From positions 1,549,391 to 1,613,390 of the forward strand of contig NW_006768776.1 of assembly GCF_000204055.1 (NCBI RefSeq): a stretch of DNA of 64,000 nt, written 5' to 3'. Of the stretch, positions 32,800-44,900 are shown piece by piece. A program made the position numbers and the translations under genes. The stretch comes from Melampsora larici-populina 98AG31. Taxonomy: Eukaryota; Basidiomycota; Pucciniomycetes; Pucciniales; Melampsoraceae. The first letter of the stretch is position 1. Every line of letters starts with the position of its first letter. The notes beneath the pieces are model-generated. The model was not told the DNA's origin. It saw only the letters and a program-made list of their open reading frames with translations, and ran no database searches.

Positions 32800-33769
32800 T
32801 TATAAAGAGGGGACAGGGAGGTCGACAGGAGTTCTCTCGTCACTGATTTTTGCCCATACCCATTGACTATTGAGTCGCCAGGTAGAGTTGCAATATTTTG
32901 ATATGGATTCATAAGCTTTTGGTATCTTGAGGATGTCAGTTGACTTGTTGAGTTGTAGCTCTTGGATAGCTGCTGTGAGTTTTTGACATTGTTTTTTGTA
33001 TCTGTGGCATACAAATAGAAAGTGTTCAATTAACTCCACACCTTGTTGACACTCACAAAGAGGCTCAAAACGCTGTTGATGCTTGAATAAGTATGAGTTG
33101 AGATGAATATGGTTTGATCTGAGCTGAATGATGGCTGCGCATTTGTGTTTACTCAAGTGGCTGAGAGCTTTGAGGTGTTTGGCTGGAAGCGGTTTGTGTC
33201 CAAGTCTGGCGATGTCCGCATTGCTGTAGTTGTTCTTGTCAAGTTTTGTCCAGGCTTTGATTGCTGTGACAAAGCCTGCTAACGTGGGAGTAGATGTGAA
33301 GGTACTTGGCAGATCTTTCTTTGCTAGACCGTTAGCTATTTTGTCTACCACTTCATTACCTGGGATTCCCTCGTGGCCTGGGCACCACCAAATCACGACT
33401 CTTGCGTTGCTAAAGGTTGCTGCCAAGTAATTGAGGATCTTAGAAGTTTCTTTCCTGTCGGAAAGTGATGTGATTGAAGGTGGGCAGTTGCCTAGGTCCT
33501 TGATGACCAATTGGTTGTCGAGGATGACCGAGATTCGTCTGGTGTGGATTGTAGCCGTTCTGAGTGCCATTGTGAGTCCTAGATGGACTCCCTTGTACTC
33601 CGCTTGGTATATGGCGTGTAGCCACGCTTTTCCTAAGTGTTGAGCTATTGATATGTTTGTGTTTTGGCACCACGTAGCAGCTGCAGTGTTCTTGGTGGGT
33701 ATTTGTGATCCGTCTGTGTAAATTATTAGATGTTCTCTTGAGTGTTTGAGTAATTTGATGCCTTGAATG
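32800..33769 (-). pseudogene. LINE ORF2 RNase H and C-terminal domain (interrupted copy)
   Basis: The frame continues from the 45265 piece after removal of the 11.5-kb hAT. The RNase H residues are all present: IIYTDGSQIP, YQAEYKGVHLGL, ILDNQLVIKDL and CPGHEGIPGNE. The C-terminal cysteine/histidine motif (CECQQGVELIEHFLFVC) matches the intact LINE nearby. Amino-acid similarity to ORF2 at 47718-51620 is high throughout, but the DNA is clearly diverged, so the two are separate subfamilies or old relatives. Confidence 0.85.
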
Positions 33770-33785
33770 CAACGTTGGGCCGATG

Positions 33786-33827
33786 CGATGCGATGTGTGC
33801 AACGGGGCTGTTGCACACATCGCATCG
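33786..33827. repeat. Perfect 18-bp stem hairpin in the left end of the large hAT
   Basis: CGATGCGATGTGTGCAAC, a six-base loop (GGGGCT), then the exact inverse complement. It lies 8 bp inside the terminus, where transposase-binding structure is expected. Confidence 0.85.
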
Positions 33828-34009
33828 AGTTTTTTGAGGGGCTCAGAGGTGCATCGCATCGGCATCGCAAAATCTTGATGTGATGTGATGCGATGCGCGT
33901 AAAGCATCGCAGGCTCAGCTTGATTGCAAGTCGAGAAAAAACACTTTAATTATTTTAATATCATATTTAGAGATACAGCTTTTCGTATTGATATTTTATA
34001 TTCGCCTTT

Positions 34010-37000
34010 TTACTTCTCCTTTTTGCCACCAAATGCCAGAATGGCTTCGTTTACCTCGGTATATTTATGTGCCAGAGGAACTCCCTGTCGTATCCAAAGA
34101 CGTGAACCAACACAGAACTTGATTGTGCGTGGAACCAGACGGACCCGATCAGATGAACAAATATCGGCTGCCGCTGAAAAGGATCGTTCGACTATGGCTG
34201 AGCTTGCTGGGAGACTCAAAAAGTCACTTGCAAGCGATGCAAGCACTGGAAATGCACCACTATTGACCTGCAAATACAACAATTAGGTAAACAATAGTAG
34301 TATAATGTAAACTACAGGAAGCACGTACCCTCCACCAGGGTAGAATAGCCTTATGTTCTCGTGCATCGTCAGTGATTCCATCGGATGTGCTCCCTTAAGA
34401 TAGGCGGCAACTTCATCAGGCTGCACTGAGGGCTCTTGAGCTTTGAATAACTGAAAGACATTGGCGGCTACAGATCTTGTTGGTGGAGCAGTAGGTGGCG
34501 GAACTGTAGGATTAATGATTGATGAGCCAAGCTCTGCCTTTTGCTCGTTGAATTTGGTTTGAAAGAGATTTCGGGCTCGGATAGTGTGTTTGTGTTGTGA
34601 ACCAAAGGCTTGTTCATAAAATTGAAGTCGAAAGAAAGGGTTCAGGAGACTAGCCATAACCGTTGTGTCGCATCTTAATGCTTCGTCTAGGTACTTGTCC
34701 ACACGAGCCTGCATCGAAGCAATCATGGGTAGAAGCGCATCACCCAATAAAAGTTCGCTGGCACGAGCGGCGAGATGCATCTTGAGAGCGTAGAATTCGG
34801 GGATGACCATCGATCCAGTCGGTCCATCGCCCTCCATTCTCTTGGTTAGATCCAAGAAGGGCTGTTCAAAATGTTAGCTCTTGACCCATTCAATCGACTT
34901 CAATAGGAACACTTACAGACAGTTCATTGGTCAGTTCTTTGAGAGAATTCCAGTCGTCTGGAGCAAAAAAGATCTCGTGGAAGTATCCACGAGGCTTTTT
35001 AGTCGTTTTCGTACGTCTTTTCTTAGACCTGACACGCTCAAGGTCCTCAGCAAGAAGCTTGTCGATAACCTAAACATAGATATGAGAAGTAGCAAATGAG
35101 ATCACAGACAGTGTGACAAAAGGTATCGTATTCGATCACTCACCTTTCGTGCTTGAACCAACCGATTGAGAGAGTCAAACTCTGAATTCCAACGAGTTTG
35201 ATTGTACCCCGGTATTAAAGGTAATAGCTTCAGGTTCATGCTCTTTGCAACTCTTGCAAAATGTCGCCTCCAAGCGGCAGAACAAGCCACCCGGCGGGAT
35301 ATAAAATTGGCCTGATTAAGTTGAGAGGACATGTCAAACTTTGAGAACAACATTAACTGAAAAAGACATATGTACCTTAGAGATCAAATCATTGAGACGA
35401 TTTGCGTGCTTCCGTGATGCACTATTCTGGAACACTTTGGTCGTACTAGTTTCGGAAACCTCGGGATCCTCCTCATCGAGTCGTGCTTCATGATCCTCGT
35501 CGTAATCTGGAGCATTGAGATCCAAATCTTCACCTTCGGAGTCATGATCGGTCTCCTCCTCCTCAGGTAAAGGTAAATCATTTTCTTCATCTTCTGGGTC
35601 TATGACAAAAACTTCTGTTGATTTGCTGTCCTCTTCTTCGGCAATGACTGGTAACGTTCCAGAGATTGGAAATACACCGAGTAAAGATTCACGTTGCTGA
35701 GCTCGTGATGGAGTCGTACGCCCTAGCTCCTGAAGGCCACCCTTGACAGTTGAGGAAACCTTGTGAAGGAAACACCTCGCGTAGTCGGTATCTGGGTTCC
35801 ATGTGTAAGATGGGAGCTTGGCGGCTGGATTGGGACTGGGTGAGGTTGGATCAGCTGCTGTGTTGAGGTTGGCTTGAGATCGCTGCACCTCCTGCTTCAG
35901 AAACTGTGAGTGCATTTCCTTTGCCATCGTGATATTGTTTGATCCCGAATCGGTCACCTGGGCGAGCATGTAGATAAATAAGACTAGCCAAATTGCGGCG
36001 GGTGCCGCTTTAGCGGCTGACGCCGCCATCATTATGACATGTGTAACCAGTGTCAAGTTGCGGGCTTAAGAGGTCTGATCACACTTTTCATATAAGGCAG
36101 TATGCTGCTTAAGCTGGACTTCAAAAAAATTGACTTCAAATTTCATGTCTTGAAATAATTTGTTTTAAGATGGCCAGCAAGAAGTCTATGCTGCAAGCAG
36201 ATCAGCAGCAGGCCATGCTGAATACTCATTCTTCTTCTAATTCCGAAAGATGATTGTTCCCATCCTCTTTTGGTTGGCTACAAGTAGAAGTCAGTAATGG
36301 TTTTAATTTTTAATCATAATAGTTTGGAGATGTGTCCTAAATTTGAAAATGCTTCATGATTTTGTTGCAAGGAAAATTTCCCTCAGAAGGTTGTGATTGC
36401 CTGAGATACTCACACAAAACCCAATCAAATGCAAATCAGATATTTTGACCTGAGTAAAATCTTATAATAAGTAAGCAAAATGACCTGATGAAATTTTGTC
36501 AAGTTGATGAAATCTATATCATGCAACACCTTTCTCTTCATTCAATAATGAAAAAGCTTTTCAGATACAATTAGGATTTTTGATCAAGGAATATTTGAAC
36601 TTCTGTTGTGGAGCAGTAGAAGCAAGCAATGAGATTTGATAACTAATGACAATTGATTATCATGGGTGTTCTTAATTCAAGTCAACTTGAGCTGTCGCAA
36701 ACTGAGAAGTCAGGAGAAGGATCTTCAATTTGATAATATGATAGCTTGATGAGAAAGTGATGAATTATATGATGATGATGATGGTGATGATAAGACCATG
36801 ATTTTGATTGAGGGATTGAGGTTTGAATTTGGTTTGTTTTGACAGTAGTTAATTTTGATTGGACATCAATCAAAGTATGCATCAGAGTTTTGTTGATGTT
36901 GTTTCAATGTATGTCAAATCAAATTGAAGCAATTAAATGAAATTATTCATGTATCATCAGAGGGATTTTGTAGAGGAATAAAGATTGTTTTAGATTTTCG

Positions 37001-40000
37001 TAACATTTTTGAGAGTCCTAGTTCATGTATGTTGTATGTTTTGGTTACTGAACGCTGTAAGATACCAAACAGCAATATAGGACCATTAGTTTTGAATTTT
37101 GACTTGACTTCAGCTCTTGGACTCAATGACTCTGCGGTGTCAACTCACAAAATTTCTGGGACTGTTTGCCTGGTATAAAAGTTGTCAAATTCCATGTTGA
37201 TTTATTGAAACACCAGCAAGCAGTTAGTCTCTCCAATAGATTTAGCCTTTCAAGTGGGTAAAAGCTTGGAAAATATAGGTCCAGAAGCTTGACTGGTACA
37301 TACATTGTCATTTGCAGCTGTAAGTGCATGTAAACCTCATCAAGTAGTTCCTTCTATGTACATAATCTTCAAGTTAATGTTTGACTTTATTAGTTAATGA
37401 ACCTGAATGATGATGATTTGGTTGTGTTAAAAGCATGTTCTTATTCAATGAGGTTGTAGAAGAACTTTGATCAGCTGATGATGAAGCAGTGATACATTAC
37501 TATTACTTGAATTAGGTATTTCAGGTCTTGGAATTGTAGTAGCATTAGTACGTAAGATTGCATTTGATGTCACTCCATCTATTGATCATCTAGACCTACA
37601 CAATTTTCTTTTAGCTACTGCTTCAGGTCCTTGATCATGACTCAAAGTTAAACCATGATTCACAGTTTCAGAAGAAGAAAGTTGTTCTCTTAAATACATT
37701 CAATCATTAGTTGATGGTGAATCTGTTCAAGTTCATCTTTTGTTGCTCCTCTCCGCTACTATCACCATTAAAATATCTTTCTTCTCTATTTGCTTGTTGA
37801 TAAACTTGTGGTGATCTTGGTTGTGTCGATTTGGGACTTAAGGAGGCTGATTTGATCATATTAGATAAACCTAATCTCCTCTATGATGATTGTACTCAAG
37901 GATGACCTTGACCAATCTAGCTATGTAGTACAATGTGATTCTTGACAAGGTGTATAAATTGGATTTGACATCTTACAAGCTCTTGGTGTTGTTTTATCTG
38001 AAGTTTGGAATTCATTGTCTGCCATTGTTATGATGATGGATGGTGCTGGTAACAAGATAGGCTGCGGACAAGAGTTCTCTGGAGTGGCTTCGGAAAAAGA
38101 GAAAGAACATGTTATTGTACCAGAAGATGATGTATATTTGGGTGGAAGTAATCGTCTGAGGGTTGTAGGATTTGATCAATTATAGGTTGAGTTTATGTCC
38201 AGGTTTGGTGTTAAGCTTTGATGATGATTTAGATTTAAAATGTTTATAATGATGAATAGGATTGTGGATTGGTTTGATTTGAATGTATCAAAAAAGGTTG
38301 ATCATAGCTATTTGACAAATGCCTTCCTTGGTTTGAATCATGAACATCTGGAGTTTGTTGTTGGGTATGCAAAGGGCGAACTCAAGGTCAGTCAAAGTTA
38401 TAAAAAAGATTGTAAGAATCAATAACTCACCATGATGAACTTCGATTGTAGAGATGATTGACTTCTAGGTTAGTTGAATGTCTTGAATCTGGAAGTAGAT
38501 GAGATAAAGATGAAGATGTGATGATTTTAGGATAAGGTCTATTATCCTCAAGGGGTGAACCATGATTCAGTAGATGGCGATATAGGAGAAGATGAAAACG
38601 AGAATTCTTCAAATATTTTTTTAAAACCCTTGCAACGAAACAAATTTAAGAGGGATGATTCATTTCAACAACATGACTATCAGAGAAACAAGTCATTTAT
38701 GAAAAACGACGGTTTTCAAACCGACGGATAAAAAAAGAGATGTCGGCGGTTTTGGAAGGACAAATCCCCAACACCTTATCAGTGGAACGATAAAGCAAAA
38801 AACCCTGTAAATAAAGGGAAACAAGCGTTAGTCAAATTTGATATTGGTTGAATTTGATATTGTTGTGAAAGTGTAACTACTGATAAGATAAATGTATATT
38901 GACCATTCATTTGATTCGGGTTCTGATGTATTTGGAGTAGGAGGTGCAAATTTCAAGATCGAATGATTTGCTATTGTTGAAGTGGTATTAGTGTTACTAG
39001 CATATCAGCGGCGGGCGCCGCTTCCAAAATATCACATTGCAGTCAAACCCGTGCAATTGCATACCTGTGCAACTGCATGATCAGCCTTTTTGCATAGGCC
39101 AGGACTTCCCCCGACTTGGTGTGGGCTAAAAGTTGGATTTATTCCATAATTTTGTCAAAAATGATAATGCATAAGGCAAAATCCAAAAAACAGGTCTTGG
39201 AAGCCCAATTGCATAGCTTTTACTCCAAATACAGGATAAAAAGTACATAATTATGCATAAATCTTGAGACCTAAGTCTCAAAGCCTAACTCAAAACTTGT
39301 GAAAATGCATAATGTTACGTATTTTGGCCTATTTCCGCATATATGAATAACTTTATGCATTGTAACCTATCCTGTATTTTACCTCACTTTGCATAACCCG
39401 TGAAATTGCATAGGCCAGATGTTCCCCCCAAATTATACAATTGCGCAGGTTTGACTGTATGTGGATGGCATATGTTGGATGCCTTCTAGGGAATACAATA
39501 CCCTTCATGATTGATCTTGTGATGACTCTTCAAGAAATCACTTTGACAGAATTCATATGAATCAGCAAAGATGGAGTTTTATGATTGACTTTATTAAAAC
39601 CTTACTTACCAATGTATATCAACAACCCACCTATCAATGATTGTGAATGACAGATATACACACTCAACACTTTTTTAACATAATACCAAGGTTTATGTGT
39701 CACCAATGTGAGAGGAAATACTGGATGCACTTAGGTACCTGGTTATTGAATAGGTTCCTAAGCCACATGTATTGGATCTATGATTCAGAAAATATGCAAG
39801 TCCCACCATGGATCAGCCTTGTATGTTCAGCTTTATTTTTTTCTAGAAATGGAATAAGAAGTTGGATAAGAAGAAAATGAATCTACTTTGATCAGGGTAA
39901 AGTTTGTATAGGTACAGTAGTATCAATAGTCCCTCTCAACCCTAAAGCTACTTCCTGTGTATGTTCTATATCATTTTGGTTTTCAATCAAGACTTCCAAA

Positions 40001-43000
40001 AGTCTCCATTGCCAAATTACTTCCCATTTGCTTTCTCAATAGGCTGATGGGGTTTGAATAATAATCAGCTTAAGTTTTGAAATTACTCACTTTCAAGGCA
40101 ATGATGGCATCTGCTGGAGGAATTAAATGGGTCCGCATACAGCTCAACACCTCATCTGCAATCACTTCTTATTTGTATGAATGGTGTTGACAAATTGTCT
40201 CAGCTTACAGTTTCAGAATGAAAAGCACAACTGTGATGAAGAAAATGATGTGAAGTCATTGCATCATCTACTTTTGTGCTTGTTATTTCAGAGAGACATC
40301 CATTCACGTCTATTGTTCTGAGGTGAACTATGACAGTTCAACTGGGTTAAATTAAGAAAGGTAACTGAGTAACAGCTTATGGATCCTAATTTTGTAAATT
40401 TCATATTTTGGATTTGAGTTTCCCATGGTCTTGAAAGCATATTGACCGTTGCTGAGAAGAGTTGATGAAAGTTGTTTGGTGTAACACCTGTCTAGCCAAA
40501 GAAACCCATTTGTACAAAGTATGAGAAAGGAGGTCAAAATCAATCATATCAATGTCATAGAACCAATGGAAAGTTTCTTACCATCAATTGTAAATTCAGG
40601 TAAAACTTTGGCTGATGGGATCAAGATTACATTTAAATCTTCTGGTGATGATTCTTTTGAATTAGATGCTACAGATCCTTTTATCTGGATATCTTTCCAC
40701 CATTAATGCATAAGCAAATTTTCATTGATGGTTAACTTTAAATTTCCTGAAATGTTGCCTAATCCAACTCCTGCAATCACCACTTCACCTGATGAACCTA
40801 ATCCTTGTCCGAATGGAATTTACTTTGATTTCATCTGATTGTAAGATGTATAATGCCACTCTTGTGATTAAATTTTGATATGGATCTTGGTTCTTCATTT
40901 GATCCTAAACCTTCATAAGTTAATTTACTTTTGATGTTAAGTTTGAATCAATTTGTCAGTTGATAGTCAAATGAAATGATATAGCTAATCCTAATACATC
41001 AAAACCCGGTCCTATATTTGCAGAAGTTAATGGAACTCGTATGATCCACTGTCAAATCAAATCTAAATCTCAAGTTAGATTCCATCAAGATTCCAATGAT
41101 GAATTGCTATGAGAGCTTAAAGAGAAGTCTACTTTACAAATCGATTTCATTGGTTCTTCTTTGAATGTTGTAGCTTGTCAAGTTGAGATTGAAAAGAACC
41201 TTTACAATCCGATTTGATTTAGTTATAATTAATAGGATGGTGTTTTCCATCTTGAATCATTTACAACATATTTAACAATCTTAAGTCTATCTTTTGATTT
41301 TAAATTTCCAATTTCTAAAACCTAATAACCAAAACCAACATCCAACCAAATCGAAAGAACAAAAAAATCAGTTTCAAAATCAAGAAGAGAGAAAAAAGAG
41401 AAAGTCAACAAACTCCTCCATGATTAGCAGTTTCTTCTTTCCAAACCGGTTCAACACCTTCATCATTTGATTTATCCAATCCTTGATTCTTTAATTCATT
41501 TTCCACAAACTCTTCTGCACTTTTATACGGTTTATCTGTTACTACATTAGTCACGAGTGATCAAGTTGATACTCTTAATCCTATATGTCTTCACGCAGTT
41601 ACTTCTGGTACTGTACTACAAAAAACCCAAACAAAAATAATGATTTAGTGTTTTTTGGTGAGTTTTGTTGGAGTTGAGAACTTGAGACTTACGACATTCG
41701 TACTACATCTGCTCGTGTACTTCTTATAAATTTTCCTTCTGCTCTTGTTTCATAAGTCGGACCTGAAACCTACAAAATTAAATCATTCACTCAAAGAGAG
41801 GATGAAAGGAAAATCCAATTTGTTAGTTCACTGAATAATAATTAAGTTGAACTTCATAGTGTGATAATTTCCCAAGCATAAATTCCTTCTATCACATCAC
41901 CCTTTTCTAATCCGATTTCGGGTAACGATCCAAACACTGATTTCCTAAGTTCAAGATCACAAGCTATTTAAAATAGATTCAAGAGGTTTTTTTGTTTGGT
42001 CAAGTTAGTTTGATCAGATTACAAAAATTGATTTTTTATGAGAATTAGAAAACGCTTAAGAATTTACCATCTGACATGGGTGGAAGAAGAGGACCAAGTG
42101 TATCTATATTAGGACCGATTAAAGGATTCCAAGAAGTCTGATTCAAAAATGAGTTAAAAAACAATCCAAAAACAAATTGATTAAATAAATCAAACAATTT
42201 GTTAAAAACTTACAATGGTAATGCGAGATGATCATCAAGTGCAATGATTTGTCCAACTTTTAAATTCGGATTCACTGCTCCTGCAGCATTGGTTACTATA
42301 AAACAAAAACAGAATGATTCAAGTGTTGATGTTAAAGATTAATTTTTTGAATTATATGATTTGGTTTAAATTGAACTTACCAATTACTGCTTCACAACCT
42401 AATGATTTAAAAATTCTGACTGCAAAGACTACATCTAAAAGTGGATAACCTCTAATTGAACAAAAAAACTTGGTTTAATATGATTATCTTGGTTTTTGGT
42501 CAAGGATTAAGATTACTTACTCGTAATCATGGAATCTATAATCGGGACCAATCAAAAGATAAAAAAATCCAATCCGAACAAAATCGTGGGATTCGGCTTC
42601 AGCATGCAACCGCTTACTTTTGTAATTGTGGAAACCGTGCATATAAAAAACTCCTGCCATTGTCCACTCATACCCGTCAGTTCGGAAATGATAGCATTGA
42701 TTGCTTTCAAATCGGGCATCTCGTTATCAATAGCAGCAGCGATTACATTTGAGGTACCAGACATTGCGCGCAGGGAAGGCTGTAGATTATAAGTGCGTTG
42801 AACGTTTCCCGCAAAAGATCTCAATCAACTTTGAAGTCCAATAGGCGAGTTGATTGAGGATGTTGCATATGAAGTTCTTGGAGTAGAAACATTGAGGTTG
42901 AATATGATCGATCTTGCTAGAGGGTTGTGAATCGTAGTGCCAGTAGTAAGAAGTTGAATGAGTGCTGGAAATGAGTAATTGGTAATCTTGTTCAATTTGT

Positions 43001-44900
43001 GTTGAGGTTGACAATCTTCTTCCTAACCCTAACCCTATCCTGTTAGCATTCCGATCTAGTTCCATATTAAGTCGGGTAACAACAGTGACCATCAATCAAG
43101 GACCATAATACTTGTCTGTCATTGGCTGATGTTGATTGATGATTAGAGCCAGTTGTTGGAAGGGTGAAGTCAGTTGAGGAAGACATGGTTTAGGTTGTGA
43201 TGTCCCTGTTCCCGTTGGTCGAGGAAGGCTGATAAATGTTTGCACAAAATTGGAGTGAGCTGCTAAACCAGCCTCACTGAGTGAAAGCCTTCAAGACGAT
43301 TCCAGTTAGTTGATTTGTATCTTATAAGAGGAATGACAAACATATTTTGGGTGAGGTGCGTGGAAATCAGATTAAACTGTGTTAGACGTGTAAACCTTGA
43401 AATTGGTAGTAGGGATTGGGAGTTTAATCAGGTTTTGCCGGCGAACACGGTTTACCTTTAACTTGAATGATGATGTGAGCATCCGAGTGGTTTGGTCCGA
43501 AAAAAAAAAGAGTTACTTATCTTATGTTGAAGCTTATGCTTTTTCATGAAGTGCACAAGTGGCTGTGCAAGCCATTCACCGTTGTGGTGCCAAGCTACAA
43601 GTTTAAGAGTAAGATGGCGGACTTGGTAGTCCCAATTCTTGTCAATGAATGTGACAGCAGCGCCTAAAAACGCATGGATGTTGTTATGTGTCGTCCAACC
43701 GTCGTGGATGAGGGTAAAGCGGCCCATGTTTCCCTTTTGAATTGAAAAACTAAATCAGTAACAAACAAATCGTTTCACACACTTTAAAGCCTCACTTAAC
43801 AAATGTTTTAAATTACTTACGGTGATTTCCTTCAAAACGGTGTCTTGGAACGACACATACATACCAGCAGCTTCCCTGCTGACCCATGTGCGGCCAAAAA
43901 TCTTGGCATCACGTCTAGCGTACCGAAAGGCCAGTCGCAAGTGATAGTCCTCGATCCGATTCCACGGAAGAGCTTGCCCAAGTATCCAAACTGCCAGTAT
44001 TTGATTGAGGACTTCGTTTTTGAAACTGACTTTAGACTCAAAGAATTCAGACATCTGTTTCTGATTATCATCGACTTTCTTTGCTTTGGCCTCGTGAGCT
44101 GAAGGAGGCAGTTTGGCGCCAGCATCGATAGCGTGTTGTCGCCCCTTACATGGGTATCGATTTTGTTTACCTGAAGATCCATCGCGATGTATCTTCAAGT
44201 TACCCAGTGAGTCATACGCAGCACGAACCGCCTTCTTAGTACACCAATGGCAGGGGTAGGCGATGGCCGGCAGCGATCGATCCTGTCATTGTCAAATGAA
44301 ACATGTAATAGATATCAGCAGCTAATAAAAGGCTTCAAACAAAATAACCTAAAGAACTACATCATCTCCCTCATAAATAGGTTCAGCAAAGTAATCGGTC
44401 ACATCATCATACTCGTCCTCCGATACAGCTTCTTTGAGAACTTTGGCCTTTTTTGCTGCCTGTCGGTAATTCAGGTTGTCATCGGAGTCCTGGTTCATCT
44501 CGGCCTCTGATGGGGCATTCTTCTCGGATCCCTATTGTTAGAGTTTAGACACTCTCATCAGCCTTAAGAAAAATGGACAAGATGGGGATCATGAAGATTG
44601 GCTCGCCACCTGTGAGTCCTGTTTCGATGATCCTTCTCTGGCCCGTTTTGATTTCACCGTTTGTTGATTTTTCTTTGGTTGTTGGTTTGTCTTTCCTGTG
44701 CTCTGATTCTTCAAAGTCTTACCATTTTTGCGCGAAACACCTGGAAGTGGTATAGTAGCCCGGCCATCAGACGAAGGCTGAACCATTCCAGGTACATTCT
44801 TGCGAGGTGTGGGTGGACGTGAAGAGCGACGAAGTGGAGTCGAATTGACTTCAGGCTGGGATTGTGGCACACCCGCTGATGAAGCTGAGGTGCTTGCCAT
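34010..44900 (-). CDS. hAT transposase, nine exons, split by a 7.6-kb intron
   Basis: Exons: 44900-44610, 44531-44361, 44282-43821, 43733-43521, 35957-35376, 35311-35144, 35069-34917, 34861-34329 and 34267-34010. Joins are phase 0. Exon 3 holds the BED-type zinc finger (YPCHWCTKKAVRAAYDS). Exon 4 has GRFTLIHDGWTTHNNIHAF, the first catalytic aspartate block. Exon 5 begins VTDSGSNNITMAKEM, the second block. Exon 6 has YNQTRWNSEFDSL. The last exon has the dimerisation domain (FPVLASLASDFLSLPASSA, VERSFSAA). There are two defects. The donor after exon 4 reads AT instead of GT (ATAAGT at 43520-43515). A frame change near 34390 is needed to reach the conserved LPWWR before the last intron. Confidence 0.75.
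36061..37379. other. AT-rich cargo segment, no gene recognised
   Basis: It includes a (GAT)n-like run near 36770-36800. The frame at 36924-37178 has no motif. Confidence 0.4.
37380..38620 (-). pseudogene. Degraded serine/proline-rich protein gene, unidentified
   Basis: On the minus strand, coding-like patches follow one another in changing frames: SPLEDNRPYPKIITSSS (about 38560), TMADNEFQTSDKTTPRACKM (about 38020), SASLSPKSTQPRSPQVYQQ (about 37850) and LREQLSSSETVNHGLTLSHD (about 37690). They are separated by stops and frame changes. The composition is that of a disordered fungal regulatory protein; the family is not recognised. Confidence 0.45.
39040..39457. mobile_element. 418-bp mariner/pogo-like MITE in the cargo
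   Basis: The ends CAGTCAAACCCGTGCAATTG and inverted CAGTCAAACCTGCGCAATTG form about 22-bp TIRs, starting with CAGT as in pogo-type elements. The right flank begins TA, the left flank TG (expected TA). The interior repeats TTGCATA/TATGCAT motifs many times. Non-coding. Confidence 0.6.
39458..40719. other. Cargo segment between the MITE and the homoserine kinase fragment
   Basis: Possible downstream remains of the homoserine kinase on the minus strand near 40700-40540 (DLNVILIPSAKVLPEF), too decayed to assign with confidence. Otherwise no gene. Confidence 0.35.
40720..41050 (-). pseudogene. THR1: Homoserine kinase fragment (GHMP kinase)
   Basis: Homoserine kinase phosphorylates homoserine in threonine synthesis. 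Visible on the minus strand are VPLTSANIGPGFDVLGLA (41040-40985), NLITRVALYIL and the ATP-binding GHMP motif GQGLGSSGEVVIAGVGLGN. These are the first and second family landmarks in the right order and spacing. In-frame TGA and TAA codons and frame changes break the frame between them. The C-terminal half is not recognisable, so this is a dead N-terminal fragment. Confidence 0.65.
41405..42620 (-). pseudogene. Purine nucleoside phosphorylase (inosine/guanosine type), degraded
   Basis: Exon-like blocks in order on the minus strand are RFHDYE / GYPLLDVVFAVRIFKSLGC (about 42560-42385), VTNAAGAVNPNLKVGQIIALD (about 42297), SWNPLIGPN, then VSGPTYETRAEGKFIRS (41765) and VPEVTA (about 41617) followed by SLVTNVV and a stop at 41405-41407. 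These are the PNP substrate-binding signatures. Introns with GTAAGT-type donors remain visible. Two in-frame TGA codons lie between VPEVTA and SLVTN, and the N-terminal phosphate-binding loop cannot be found. The copy is therefore non-functional. It shares its strand with the transposase. Confidence 0.7.
42621..43514. other. Right part of the cargo intron
   Basis: No protein assigned. It includes two adjacent copies of CCTAACC (43022-43036), too few to be telomeric. The transposase donor region lies at its right end. Confidence 0.4.

Larger units (their letters stand above)
35958..43520 (-). other. Enlarged transposase intron with cargo sequences
   Basis: The interval between exon 4 and exon 5 of the hAT transposase. 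The acceptor CTCGCCCAG lies at its 3' end and a GC-rich inverted motif sits just inside (about 35995-36030). It contains degraded host-type genes on the same strand as the transposase, plus a small MITE. I could not find termini that would show whether it arrived as one insertion. Confidence 0.65.

Noticed and set aside
36682..36882. Histidine-rich frame in the cargo
   Set aside because: The histidine run is a simple GAT/ATG microsatellite read in one frame.
43022..43036. Telomere-like CCCTAA repeats
   Set aside because: Only two adjacent copies, in the interior of a transposon; no array.
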